A stretch of 64,000 bases of DNA, taken from the NCBI GenBank assembly GCA_033961575.1, contig CM066729.1:96971001-97035000 (forward strand). The letters are read 5' to 3'. Made by a program: the position numbers and the translations under genes. Below are positions 10,630-20,830 of this stretch, piece by piece. Numbering within the stretch: position 1 is the stretch's first letter; each line of letters starts with the position of its first letter. Below the pieces are notes generated by a model. It searched no databases and was not told the DNA's origin. It saw only the letters and a list, made by a program, of their open reading frames with translations. The stretch is from Aselliscus stoliczkanus (lineage: Eukaryota > Chordata > Mammalia > Chiroptera > Hipposideridae).

Positions 10630-13600
10630 AGCTAGGGAACAAAATCTGAGCTCTGATAACAGAAAGCAGTCTGGTTTGGGATAAAAGATAAAAAATAAAT
10701 TTATTCCGATCAGAGATACAGAATTAAATAGGCTTAAACTGAGTTAAATAGAAAAAGATCGGGACAGAGATGTACCAGGAGAAACACATCTCCATAACAA
10801 TACTACTAAGTGTTTTACCAGTACCATGATGAAGTGGGTCTGTTAATATCAGATCTTCTAAACCGCTAATGGGTGGCTGAGGGACACAGCTTAACTGAGA
10901 TGAGTTGTCTTTGTGCCAGAGACTCTTTCATCCCCCAGCAGGTAGATGGAGCTCTTCACAGTGATCTCAGAGTCCAAAGTACTGCAAGAGAGAAAGTCTC
11001 AAGTACAAACTGCCTGAGGTTCACTGGTACCAAGTTTGCTGTTTTCTTGCCCAGACCAAGTCACATGGCAACCAAGATTCAAACTTTGGGGAAACAGACT
11101 TCAATTCTTGACTGGAGACTCTGCACAATCTCAATGGAAGGATATGGATTTAGGGAGGGGAGTAATTTGCAACCATTTGTATAATCTACCACATAGTGAT
11201 GATTTCTATAATTTTTATAGGTATTAAGACAGTCAATCCTGTTGTGGTATACAAAATATTGATTGGTAGAGTACACAGAATTTTAACTTTTGTGCATAAA
11301 AAAGAACTGTTCTCCATACAAAATATTCAACACTAGGTTTTCCAGTAAAAATTAAAATTAAAATTAAAAGATGAAATGCACTAAAGTTTATTTAACAGAT
11401 GCCTCTATGCAATATCACTTATTTTTATGCATATTTATATACATTATATAAAATTTGAAAGTTCACCAGAATATGAAGTTCAGTATACACACTTCTTACA
11501 AAACAGATGCAATAAAGAGGGGAGATTACCAGGTCTGAAGGAGTACTTTAAATGGATAGGACCTCTTGAAGTTCATTCAGTTTTAGAATTGGTACAATTT
11601 ACTATTTCCATAACAAAGTTAGTGATTAGGACTTTTATATATTTTAGAAATGTTTTGTCATAAAATAGAGAATGATTTAAATTACATGAGATTGTCAGCA
11701 TGAGTAGGTTTCAGAGTTGTTGGTGCTGTTATTCTGAACCAAGTGACTTTTCCTCCCAAAATACATAAAGATAGCTTAGACCTCAAGGAATAAGCTGGAA
11801 ACTTGAAATCATTAAAATTGAGTGGCTAAATATAACATTCCTGATTTGATTATTGGTACATTGCTTTAGCAGTGTATCCTAGGATATTTATTCACATATA
11901 CCAAGCTGTGAGCCTCCTACTGGGGGATACAATGAATTTTGGGGGCACTCTATCTCCAGTGCCATGAAGAATTTGACTGGCTATTAGCACACATTCCAGA
12001 AAGTTTCCTTGAACACCTTCTAAAAATGTATCTCTTCCTAATTTTTTTCCCTTTTATTACTTAAGTATTTTTGGTGTTAATCATTTTTTATATATTCAAA
12101 AAATAATAAACGTGAAATGGCCTTAGTTTTCCAATTAAAATATTTTATTTTGAGTTTTGCGGCAGTTTAGTGTATTAATATCATTCACATATTGTTCCTA
12201 TTCACTTGGTTATAATTTTTTTGAGTCCCTTGAACTCATACTTGAACTCCCTCTTATAGAGTCACACCCCAGCCCAGATGACAGAAAAATACAAATTATA
12301 AAGGAGGGAGTATTTGCAGAATTCGCTTCAGGATCATCATGTTAAAAATGTGTGCTTTAATCTCTCTCTCCACCATCAACCTTAAACCTTTGCTAGATAA
12401 TCTTCTGATTAACTCCACTAGCTTTGGGTTCACTAATAGTCGACTATTTTAGCAGCTCTTTAAATTCTCTTTATCATGACATACTTGTGCCAGACGTAAA
12501 GATGAATGACTTAAAACTTCAAGGAATGTTTCATAGCTCTTATCTTCTTATATTTACCTTGTAAAACCTTATAATTTCCTGCTTCAATTCTATAAAACTT
12601 CAGACACTAATACATCCTGTTAACAAACTTAAATCTATATGCATATTCCCCCCCCGCCAAACTCTGTGGTTTCTGATGTACCTACACATACATCCTAAGT
12701 AAACCAGGACAGAATTGTTTTCTCCACAGTATTCCAGTAGTAATTGGCACAAATCATTTTATAACGTGTCCCATTGCACTCACCATATCTATTTTGCGAG
12801 CTTGTATCTTCCAATAGACTATGAGTCACTTGCAGGCATGGAACTAATTCATCAGGATGCATTCTACTGGAGATTGCTTATGAGTGAAGGAATGAAAATT
12901 CTAAATGATAATAAATACAAATACAATCACCTTATTATTTTAATAAACTCTGTGGCAAAATATCAAGTCATATTTCCTTTGAGTATCCCCATCATTTTTA
13001 CTCAAAACAGCATCATACTATTGGCCAAACTTGTGAATAGATGTCCTGCTAGTCACAAACTGCTGGCTGTTTATAACTCTGAAGAAAATGATTGCAGTTC
13101 TCACACCTATACCCTTTTCCTCTGAGTATAAATATGCCTGCAGACCTTTTATTATTTTCTAACTGGAGGGCTGGAGAAGAAGCTCAGCATGGTTGAACAG
13201 ATAATGTTGGGGGATAATTGAATCTGCAGGCTAAGGTGGTGGGAATATTAAAGGTTTTATGTGCAAGATTTATTGGTATCAAAGTCTGCATTGTATTTGA
13301 GAAAATTCTGATTTTATTTTGGCATTTCCATTCTGGATTTTAAACCACTAGTTAATTTCTAGTGCCAATCTAGAGAGCTTCTCACCTCACATTTAAAATA
13401 TCTCAGTAAACTATTTCTTTTCCTAGTGGGAAAAGCATTCATTGTAGATGCTGGGATTCTGACCTAGTACACTACTGAATTGAAAGGAGAAACTACCTCA
13501 TCATTTTATTCAGCCTTAAACGTATTCAGTTATTTTAGAGAGTCTTCTGCAAAAATAAAACTGACTTTGCAAAACTTTTGAGCTTTCCCCAGGATCAACA

Positions 13601-14044
13601 GTACTCTCTGGCTTATTTGAAAAAAATAGTCAATTCTCTAAGGGATCCTAGGTCAATCTATGACCAAGTAGATGACTATACTGGCTTCCAGTGGTGAATA
13701 AGATGAGATACATCACAAAAGGAAGAACTCATTCAAGTCAAACAAAGGCAAAAAAAATTAAAAAAAAAATGCCTGATTGTAGAAAGACTCCAGGGAGAAT
13801 TAATTAAAGCAGGTTTATTCCTTATGACATCCATCATTTGGTGAGCTGGAAAGCCCTGACAGCCTTGTTATATGCATTTCATATGCTTAACTGTGTCAGG
13901 TGATTTTTATGAATCACTTACTTTCTGACAGACCTGTTCAAAAAACTGTAGGGTGTCCCACAGGTGGGATTTGTTGGTAGAACAAAGAACATCTGTTATA
14001 CTTCTACATTTCTGACTTTAAACAATGAGCTAAGGGAAAAAAAT
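9919..14044. other. Mostly unassigned sequence
   Basis: About 4 kb without a convincing gene. It holds an (ATT)n run at 10597-10629. Two weak repeat-like patches are at 10640-11195 (ends like an old DNA or LTR element, AATTTGCAACCATTTG...AATCTACCACA) and 12745-12905 (L2-3'-end-like, AGACTATGAGTCACTTGCAG). The frame at 12715-13125 has no recognisable domain. Confidence 0.45.
10597..10629. repeat. (ATT)n microsatellite
   Basis: Tandem ATT units, slightly imperfect at both ends. Confidence 0.9.
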
Positions 14045-14205
14045 TGACTTGTTTGTCCATCGTCTGCCTCCCTACCTCATGTGGCCCAGGGAAGTTAAGC
14101 CCCAGGGAATTTTTTTCTCCTGCTCACTTCTATGTTTTCAGTTACTAGTGTCTAGTATGTGGTAGATGCTTAATATTTGTCGAATTAATTAACATATGAG
14201 TTAAT
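14045..14205 (+). mobile_element. L2 LINE 3' end
   Basis: TGTCCATCGTCTGCCTCCC followed by CTAGTATGTGGTAGATGCTT and AATATTTGTCGAATTAATTAA aligns with the L2 3' tail (TGTCTCCC...GCACATAGTAGGTGCTCAATAAATATTTGTTGAATGAA). Confidence 0.7.
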
Positions 14206-14459
14206 TTTTGTTTCTCCTGCTTCAACACAGGCAGGCTTGGATTAGATATCAGATATCTGACTCACTGAAGGGTCTTAAATATGCGTTTACAAGCTATTGA
14301 TGGTGCCATATCTTTCAGTTCTGGATATTGTTTTAATTCTCTTTCCTCTCTTCCTTTGTCCTACTTGTTATTTACTTCACAGTTAGGATCGTTCTTTCTC
14401 TAGGAATACTTCTATAAACTTCTATAAAACTTCTGAATGTTATACTTGTTCCCAAAGCA

Positions 14460-14640
14460 TGATGTGTGCCCATTATTGCACTATGTTGGAACTTTCTATA
14501 TGTGGGGTATAGTCTCTTAGTAAACAGTGAGATCTGTGATGATGACCATGTATGTTACCCTAGTCACTGAGTTTTCCTTGGTATTTAGTTTGGTATCTAG
14601 ATATAATAGCAAATTAATAAATGGTTGTAAATGAAAGAAC
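14460..14640 (+). mobile_element. L2 LINE 3' end, second fragment
   Basis: GTGAGATCTGTGATGATGAC...GTTACCCTAGTCACTGAG...AATAAATGGTTGTAAATGAAAG follows the order of the L2 terminal region. It is more degraded than the neighbouring fragment. Confidence 0.5.
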
Positions 14641-15149
14641 AGCACACACAATATTTTTAAAACTAAAATTTGTTTTCAAGACTGGAAGCAGAAAAGGCAT
14701 TTTATTATAAATATATTTAACCACAATTTCACTGAATATATGTTGCTTACACAACTCTCCAAATTACTTAGGAATGAAATTAATTAATAATTCAGGGACA
14801 CTGCCATTAACTTAATACCTGCTGAGTCACAGAGACTGAACTATATATTTAGAGAAAACTTTGGAGTTCTGCTATCAATCACCTAGCAGTTATTTGTGCG
14901 TGCCTGCATTTATCTTGATGGTAGTTGGTCATAAGCAGATCATGGGAAAGAAACTTGGATGACTCCAAGAAGAGTCTGATATGAAACATCATTAACGCTG
15001 CTCACTGACCTGTTGGAGAGTGAGGCATTCATCACCTTCGGGAGATAAATCCAGGGAGCACAGAATGAATGACAGACATTGCAAGTGAAGCTTTTTTGCT
15101 TATCTAAGGTATCATCATTTCTCACTTATATTGTGACAAGTAATAACCT

Positions 15150-15589
15150 CATAACTGTCCTTAGTGTTTCCATTTCAGCCCTTCCCAACTATGGTCAATT
15201 CTCCTCACAGCAGCTAGAACACTACCTTAATGACGAAAATAAGATCATATCTTAATGAGAAATCTCCATGTTTCTCCTTTGCAATTAGAATAAAATGCAA
15301 ACTCCTTGCCATTTTCTCTGAGGCCCTAAGTGATGTGGGCCTTTCCTAATCCTCTAGCCTTATCCCTATCATGCTCTGATCTCATTTGCTGTCTGTCCCA
15401 AGAACACACCAAGCTCACTCATGCTTCAGACTCTTTGTGATTGCTCTGATGTCTACCTGGAGTACTTCTCAGATCTTCACAGGGGTGAATATTTCCCCTA
15501 TCATTCAGGCTTCATGCAAGACTTTTTTCTTTATAAAGCAGCCTTTCAGATCCTAAGCCTTTTCTATGCCATTTACTTATTTTATTTTA

Positions 15590-15590
<1 letters not shown>
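15150..15590 (+). mobile_element. L2 LINE fragment
   Basis: Characteristic L2 stretches are ATAAAATGCAAACTCCTTGCC, CTCTGATCTCATTTGCTGTC, AACACACCAAGCTCACTCATG and GCCTTTCAGATCC. The reading frame that begins at 15421 is a by-product of this L2 and the adjoining simple repeats, not a gene. Confidence 0.8.
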
Positions 15591-15629
<39 letters not shown>

Positions 15630-15630
15630 A

Positions 15631-15701
<71 letters not shown>

Positions 15702-15735
15702 GAGAGAGACAGAGAGACAGAGAGAGAAAGAGAAC
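15591..15735. repeat. Composite (AC)n-(GA)n microsatellite
   Basis: An AC run (15591-15628) passes directly into a long GA run with small interruptions (15630-15735). AC runs favour Z-DNA and polypurine GA runs favour triplex (H-DNA). It lies where the L2 sequence stops. Confidence 0.97.
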
Positions 15736-15879
15736 AGCTCTCTATGGAAAACACAATTTGGTTTTTCTTTTAAACTTCTCTGTTTCCTAATTTTAACATC
15801 AAGTGCTCAGGAAACAATTGTTGGATAAGTAAATACCCAAATGGATCTATGGATCTTCAATATGGAGAAGCGTCAGGCA

Positions 15880-16075
15880 CTTTTACAAAAATTCTCATTT
15901 AAGTCACAAGATACCCCCAAGATATCTGTTCACTTTAAGTTAAGGAAAGTAATGTGCAGAAGTTGGGTGACTTTCTCAGAATAATAGAGCAGAGCAATTA
16001 ATGTGAACTCATTTCTGACTTGAACATTCACCCTCTTTTTTGCTCCACAATCCTGCCTCCAGACTGTCTATTTCA
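15880..16075 (+). mobile_element. MIR-like ancient SINE
   Basis: GTCAGGCACTTTTACAAAAAT, then AAGTTAAGGAAAGTAATGTGC and AGTTGGGTGACTTTCTCAG resemble the MIR central region. Strongly diverged. Confidence 0.45.
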
Positions 16076-16205
16076 GTAGGGATCACTATGCATTGTAACA
16101 AGAAAAAGGGATAATTTGCATACATATATTGGACACATACTCTAGGTGAAATAAGTCAAATAATAACTTATTGGGCTAGTAAAGTTACTGCCCTATAGAT
16201 TAATA

Positions 16206-16224
16206 TTATATATATATATATATA
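16206..16224. repeat. (TA)n run at L1 copy A 3' end
   Basis: Short TA run at the boundary with the antisense L1. Confidence 0.85.
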
Positions 16225-16685
16225 AAATAATTATTATTATTAAAAATATAGTGGCATATAATATTATATTAGTTTCAGGTGTATACAATAGTTATTCAAC
16301 ATATACCTAAAGAACTGATCACCATGATAAGCCCAGTAACCATCTCAAACCATACAACACTATCACAATATTGTTGACTATATTCCCTATGCTGTATGTT
16401 AAATCGCCATGACTTATTTTTTTTGTACCTGGAAATTTGTACCACTTATTGCCCTTCATCTTTACCCACCACTTTTTAATTTTTCAGTTACAGTTGATGT
16501 TCAATATTATATTAATTTTAGGTGCACAGCATATGGTTAGACATTTATAGATTTAAGAAGTGAACCCCCTGACTAGTCTAGTACCCACCTGGCACTATAC
16601 ATAGTTATTACCATATTATTGATTATATACCCTATGTTTTACTTTATATCCCTATGATTATCTTGTGACTATCAATTTGTACCTT

Positions 16686-16834
16686 TTTTTAAAATTTTTT
16701 TTAGCTGAGCCATCCTGCCACCTGTTGGCAGCTTAGCAGCAGCTCAGCTCGGGCTGGGCATCGAACTACTATTGCTCAGAGCTCAGCTCATACTCTTGAG
16801 TGAGTTCTTTAGCAACTGAGCGACTCGACCGGCC
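16686..16834 (-). mobile_element. Type C tRNA-derived SINE
   Basis: The antisense copy starts with its T-rich tail, then TTAGCTGAGCCATCCTGCC, CACCTGTTGGCAGC and ends CGACTCGACCGGCC. The duplication ctatcaatttgtac lies on both sides (from 16669 and from 16835), within the L1 3' UTR. Confidence 0.93.
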
Positions 16835-16924
16835 CTATCAATTTGTACTTTAAAATCCCTTCATCTTTTCACCCTGCCCCCAAAACCCTCCCATCTGGCA
16901 ACCATTAAAATATTCTCTCTATCT

Positions 16925-17258
16925 ATGAGTTTGTATCTGTTGTTTGTTTATTTTGTACTTTAGATTCACATATAAGTGAAATCATATTGCATCTGTCTTT
17001 CTCTTCCTGACATACTCCACTCAGCACAATACCCTCCAGGTCCATCCATGTCACTGCAGAATGCAAGAACCCATGCCCTTCCCTGGCCAAGCAGTATTCC
17101 ATTGTATATATGTACCACCTCCTCTTTATCCATTTTTCTATCAATGGACACTGCCTCCACATCTTAGCCATTGTAAACAATGAACATATGGATACATATA
17201 TCCCCTTGAAGTAGTGTTTTGTGTTTCTTCAGATAAATACCAGTAAGTGGGATTACTG
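16925..17258 (-). pseudogene. L1 copy A ORF2 C-terminal fragment
   Basis: The minus-strand frame contains DKEEVVHIYNGILL and FCSDMDGPGG, the usual end region of L1 ORF2 protein. No RT motifs are present because they lie in the deleted part. Not functional. Confidence 0.88.
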
Positions 17259-17600
17259 GGTCCTTCTTTATCTCTTGCTACAGCCTGTGTTTTTTAAAGT
17301 CTATTTTGTCTGGTATAGGTATTGTTGCCCCAGCTTTTTTGTGTTTGTTTCCATTTTCATGAAATAACATTTTCTATCCCTTTGCTTTCAGTTTGTGTGT
17401 GCCTTTCAATCTGAAGTAGCTTGTAGGCAGCACATGTAAGGGCCTTGTTTTCTTATCCATTCAGCCCTCCTGTGTTTTTGACTAGAGCAGTTAATCCATT
17501 TACAATGAAAGCATTACTGATAGATATATTTATTGCCATTTTATTCATATTTTTTATCAGTTTTTTCCTTTTCTTTTTTTTCTTTTTTTTCCCCCCATTT
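17259..17600 (-). pseudogene. L1 copy A ORF2 endonuclease fragment
   Basis: Minus-strand sequence corresponds to the start of L1 ORF2: the segment for NVNGL-like residues near 17490, the LRSKHVYKLL-like block near 17430, and GATIPIPDKIDFKK-like residues near 17310. It ends abruptly inside the domain, where the C-terminal ORF2 sequence begins. Stops are present. Confidence 0.75.
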
Positions 17601-18450
17601 TAAAGAAGCTCTCTAACATTCCTTGTAATAATACTGGTTTGTGATGATGAACTCCTTTAGCTTTTTCTGGTCTGAGAAACTCTTTCTCTGTGCTTCGATT
17701 TTAAACAATAGCCGTGCTGGGTTCAGTATACTTGTTTGTAGATCCTTCTTTTTCATTGCTTAAAATTTTTCATGCCAATCTCTTCTGTCCTGCAAAGTTT
17801 CTGTTGAGAAATCAGCTGACAGTCTTATGGGGACTCTTTTGTAGGTAATTGCTTTTCTCTTGCTGCTTTTAGAATTCTCTCTTTATCTTTAACCTTTGGC
17901 ATTTTAATTATAATGTGTGGCCCTATTTGTGTTTATCTTGTTCAGGACTCTGAACTTCCTGGGCTCGTATGTCTATATCCTTCACCAGGTTAGGCAAGTT
18001 TTCAGTCATTATTTCTTCAAATAGATTGTCAGCTCCTTGCTTTCTCTCTTCTCCTTCTGGTACCCCTATGATGCAAATGTTGTTATACTTGATGTTGTCC
18101 CAGAGGCCTCTTAAACTGTCCTCACTTTTTAAAATGCTTTTTTTCTGTTTGCTGTTCTGATTTGATGTTTTCTGCTACCTTGTCTTCCAAATTGCTGATT
18201 TGATGCTCTGCTTCATCTAGTCTGCTGGTGATTCCTTGTAGTGCATTCTTTATTTCAGTTATTGTTTTCTTCACTTCTGAATGGTTCTTTTTTTTTTTAA
18301 ATGGTTTCTATGTTCTTTTTTATGTTTGCTATCTCTTTGTTGAAGTTCTCACTAAGTTCCTTGAGCATCCTTATAACTATTGTTTTGAACTCTGTATCTG
18401 GTAGGTTGCTTGCCTCCATTTAGTTTAGTTTTTTGGGGGGGAGTTTTCTC
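17600..18450 (-). pseudogene. L1 copy A ORF1 remnant
   Basis: ORF1 protein is the L1 RNA-binding chaperone. On the minus strand the region near 17900 reads as KERILKAAREKQ and that near 17810 as a SADFSAETLQ-like C-terminal block, both typical ORF1 sequence. Upstream, 18200-18350, is the coiled-coil region. Frameshifts break it. Confidence 0.75.
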
Positions 18451-19850
18451 CTGTTCTGTTATTTGGGACATATTTTGTTGTTTCCTCATTCTGGCTGCCT
18501 CTCTGTTTCTATGTATTAAGTAGCTCTGTTACGTTTTCCAGTCTAGTTGGGTGGCCTTATGTAATAGGTGTCCTGTGGGGCTCAGTGGCACAGTCTCCCT
18601 GGTCTCCTGCTCTGGGTGCTCCAGGAGTGTCCCTTGTGTGGGCTGTGTGTACCCTCCTGTTATAGTTGAACCTTGATTGCTCTTGGCATATTAGTGGGTA
18701 GGATTGACCCTCAGGCTGTGTGTCTGTGAGGTTTGGCCACATACACAAATTATGGGCTTTTGTGCAGGGGGCTTACCTCATGGAGCAGAATTCCCCCCAG
18801 CTAGCCCTGATGCCTGTTGAGACCACTTTTTGTGTGTGCTGCTTGTGAGGCTAATTGGATGATGCTGTGCTGTAGTCTGAAGTCAACCCCTAAGTATGTT
18901 GGTTCTGGGCCCTCTTGGAAGGGGTTCCAGTGCAGACCCAGGTCACCCACTTCCTGTGACTGACCAGGGACTATGTGGTAAGAGCTACAACACAACCCAC
19001 CATTGTTCACTGCCTGTGATGTAACTGGGGCTATATGTGAGAGGACACACTGCAAACTGAGGATGGTTGCAACCAGTATCAAGTCTGGGTAGCTCCTCAG
19101 AAAACCAGGACATTCCCCAGGCCTGCTGCCACCTGCAAACTTCCATAAGATTCAGCTGCTGATGAAGCTTTTTGCTGTATGCAGGTTGACTCAATGAGTC
19201 AACAGGGTGAAGCTGCAGAGCTCACCAGGCCAATCAGATTCATATTTGGCCTGTGGGGTGGGCTCAACACAGGAAATACAGTGCCTGCCTGCTAGCTTCA
19301 GGGCAGTATGGCCCCACACAGAGAAAATGGAGACCATTTCTCCAGTTTTCACCTGGAAGTTACACATCTCAGTCTCTAAGCATGTGTCTCCAATGCCCCC
19401 AGAGTCATCATCCGTCTGCTGGAGCCCAGGGCGAGTGCCTGTGTGGGCCCTTTAAGAGGATGTCTGGGTTTCCTACAGCCTTCCACCCCATCTGAATGGT
19501 TGGAATCCCCTCTGTTTTTCACTGCCAGAAGTTTTGGGGGCTCCAATATTCCTGGATGGGGAGTCTGATGTGGTGGGCTGGGGTCCTTCGCTTCTTTGTG
19601 GGGAGCCTCTATAGCTGAGATATTTCTCTTCATTTTCAACCACCACTTGTGGGTGTGGGCCCAGGCTGTTTTGCATCTTCTACCTTCCTGGACATCGCTT
19701 CTTCTTTGTACCTTTAGTTACAAAACTTCAGCTAGACTTCAAATGTCTCTCCAGTTTGATTGTTCTATAATTTAGTTGTAATTTTGATGTGTTCACAGAA
19801 TGAGGTAAGCACGGTATTTATCTACTCTACCATCTTGGATCTCCCTGTTT
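18450..19850 (-). promoter_or_regulatory. L1 copy A 5' UTR (ancestral internal promoter region)
   Basis: More GC-rich than the surroundings. On the minus strand it begins with GATCCAAGATGG, a common L1 5' start that includes a YY1-like core (AAGATGG). In a live L1 this region drives transcription; here it is old and activity is unknown. Confidence 0.6.
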
Positions 19851-19919
19851 TTCATATTTTAAATATCTATTTAAATTCTTCAGTTATAAGTAAATACTGG
19901 TGATGTAATGTACAGCATG

Positions 19920-20055
19920 GTGACTATAGTTCCAGAGTTTCTCAAGCTTTTCTGCATATGAGAATCACCTGGGGAGCATTGCAAACTCCCAGTAACCAGG
20001 TTGCACCCAGGCCAATTAAATCAGTCTCCAAGGGTGCCCAAAGATTGCTATTTTT
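19920..20055. mobile_element. hAT-type nonautonomous element, left part
   Basis: GAGTTTCTCAAGC...ATGAGAATCACCTGGGGAGC...CCAATTAAATCAGTCTCCAAG fits the MER5-like group of short hAT elements. It is interrupted by the long SINE and resumes at 20505 with ATACTGCTATTTTTAAAGT. Confidence 0.6.
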
Positions 20056-20503
20056 TTTTTTTAAAGATTTTATTGGGGAATTGGCGGAGGGGAACAGCGT
20101 TGGGGAATCGGGGAAGGGGAACAGACAAGTTGCTGTCTTTTTTTTTTGTTGTTCTTCAGTTTAGTTGCGGAGGATATTGCTTCACTCTTGGTATCGTCAT
20201 TGCGCTCTTCCCGGATGAAGCAGATTGGTCGCTGGCCTCTGGATGTCGCTCACCGCGGCTATTGGCAGCTCACGCTTGGCTGCCAGCTGCTCACGCTGGC
20301 TGCGGGCCACTCACTGTAGCCTATGGCAGCCTACTGCAGCAGGGGCTGCAGCCCACACCAGCACTGGGGCTCGCACAGCCCAGCTCCAGGTGGAGCTGTT
20401 GTTAGCTGTAGAGGGCAGTGTCACTGGCCCTCATGTGGGATCCAAACCGGGGCCACTGGCATCCCAAAGCCAGCGCTTAACCAATGCGCCACTCGGCCGG
20501 CCC
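20056..20503 (-). mobile_element. Long tRNA-derived SINE
   Basis: In antisense it begins TTAAAGATTTTATTGGGG (complement of CCCCAATAAAATCTTTAA) and ends at GCCACTCGGCCGGCC. The near-identical flanks aaagattgctattttt and aaatactgctattttt (20040-20055, 20505-20520) are a decayed target duplication. Confidence 0.93.
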
Positions 20504-20504
20504 C

Positions 20505-20830
20505 AAATACTGCTATTTTTAAAGTTCTCTAGTTATTGCATTGAGATTGCAGAGACTTGCTACTCTAAGTGTGATCCACAAATAAGAAGCATTGGGGGCC
20601 GGCTGAGTGGCGCGGTGGTTAAGCGCTGGCCTGGGAAGCCAGCGGCCCTGGTTCGGTCCCACATATGAGGGCCAATGACACTGCCCTCAAAAAAAAAAAA
20701 AGAAGAAGCATTGGCATGGGAGTTTGTTAGGAATGTCAGGTCTTAGGCTCCAAACCAGACCTATTGAAGTTGTGGCTTGCAGCTCAACAAGAACTCAGGT
20801 GATTTAAAATCAGAGGAGTATTGATTTTAC
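20505..20830. mobile_element. hAT-type fragments around a short SINE
   Basis: 20505-20540 continues the element at 19920. 20550-20595 and 20715-20830 (CTCTAAGTGTGATCC..., AGTTTGTTAGGAATGTCAG, CAGACCTATTGAAG, AACTCAGGTGATTT) look like another MER3/MER58-like hAT element split by the SINE. The family name is uncertain. Confidence 0.5.
20596..20702 (+). mobile_element. Short tRNA-derived SINE
   Basis: GGCCGGCTGAGTGGCGCGG head, GGTTCGGTCCC B box, CACTGCCCTC end and an A tail. The perfect duplication aagaagcattgg occurs at 20584-20595 and 20703-20714. Confidence 0.96.

Larger units (their letters stand above)
16215..19850 (-). mobile_element. L1 copy A, full 5' end but internal deletion
   Basis: Read on the minus strand: L1 5' start GGGAGATCCAAGATGGTAGA (near 19850), 5' UTR (to about 18450), ORF1 remnant (about 18450-17600), ORF2 endonuclease (17600-17259), a deletion joint near 17255, ORF2 C-terminus (to about 16925), and a 3' UTR holding two tandem related modules. 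A type C SINE (16686-16834) sits in the 3' UTR. Both 5' and 3' ends are present although most of ORF2 is gone, so the deleted form was probably copied as such. Confidence 0.85.

Noticed and set aside
12715..13125. 136-codon open frame
   Set aside because: No recognisable domain, AT-driven composition, overlaps an L2-like patch, and no splice or promoter context. A frame of this length is expected by chance in 64 kb.
15421..15828. 135-codon frame with HT and RE repeats
   Set aside because: It is L2 sequence read into AC/GA microsatellites; the repeats create the open frame.
20001..20668. Overlapping open frames of 134 and 147 codons
   Set aside because: They lie in the GC-rich body of a long SINE, which lacks stops by composition. 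The same explains frames at 8585, 27254, 36657, 43948 and 49830.
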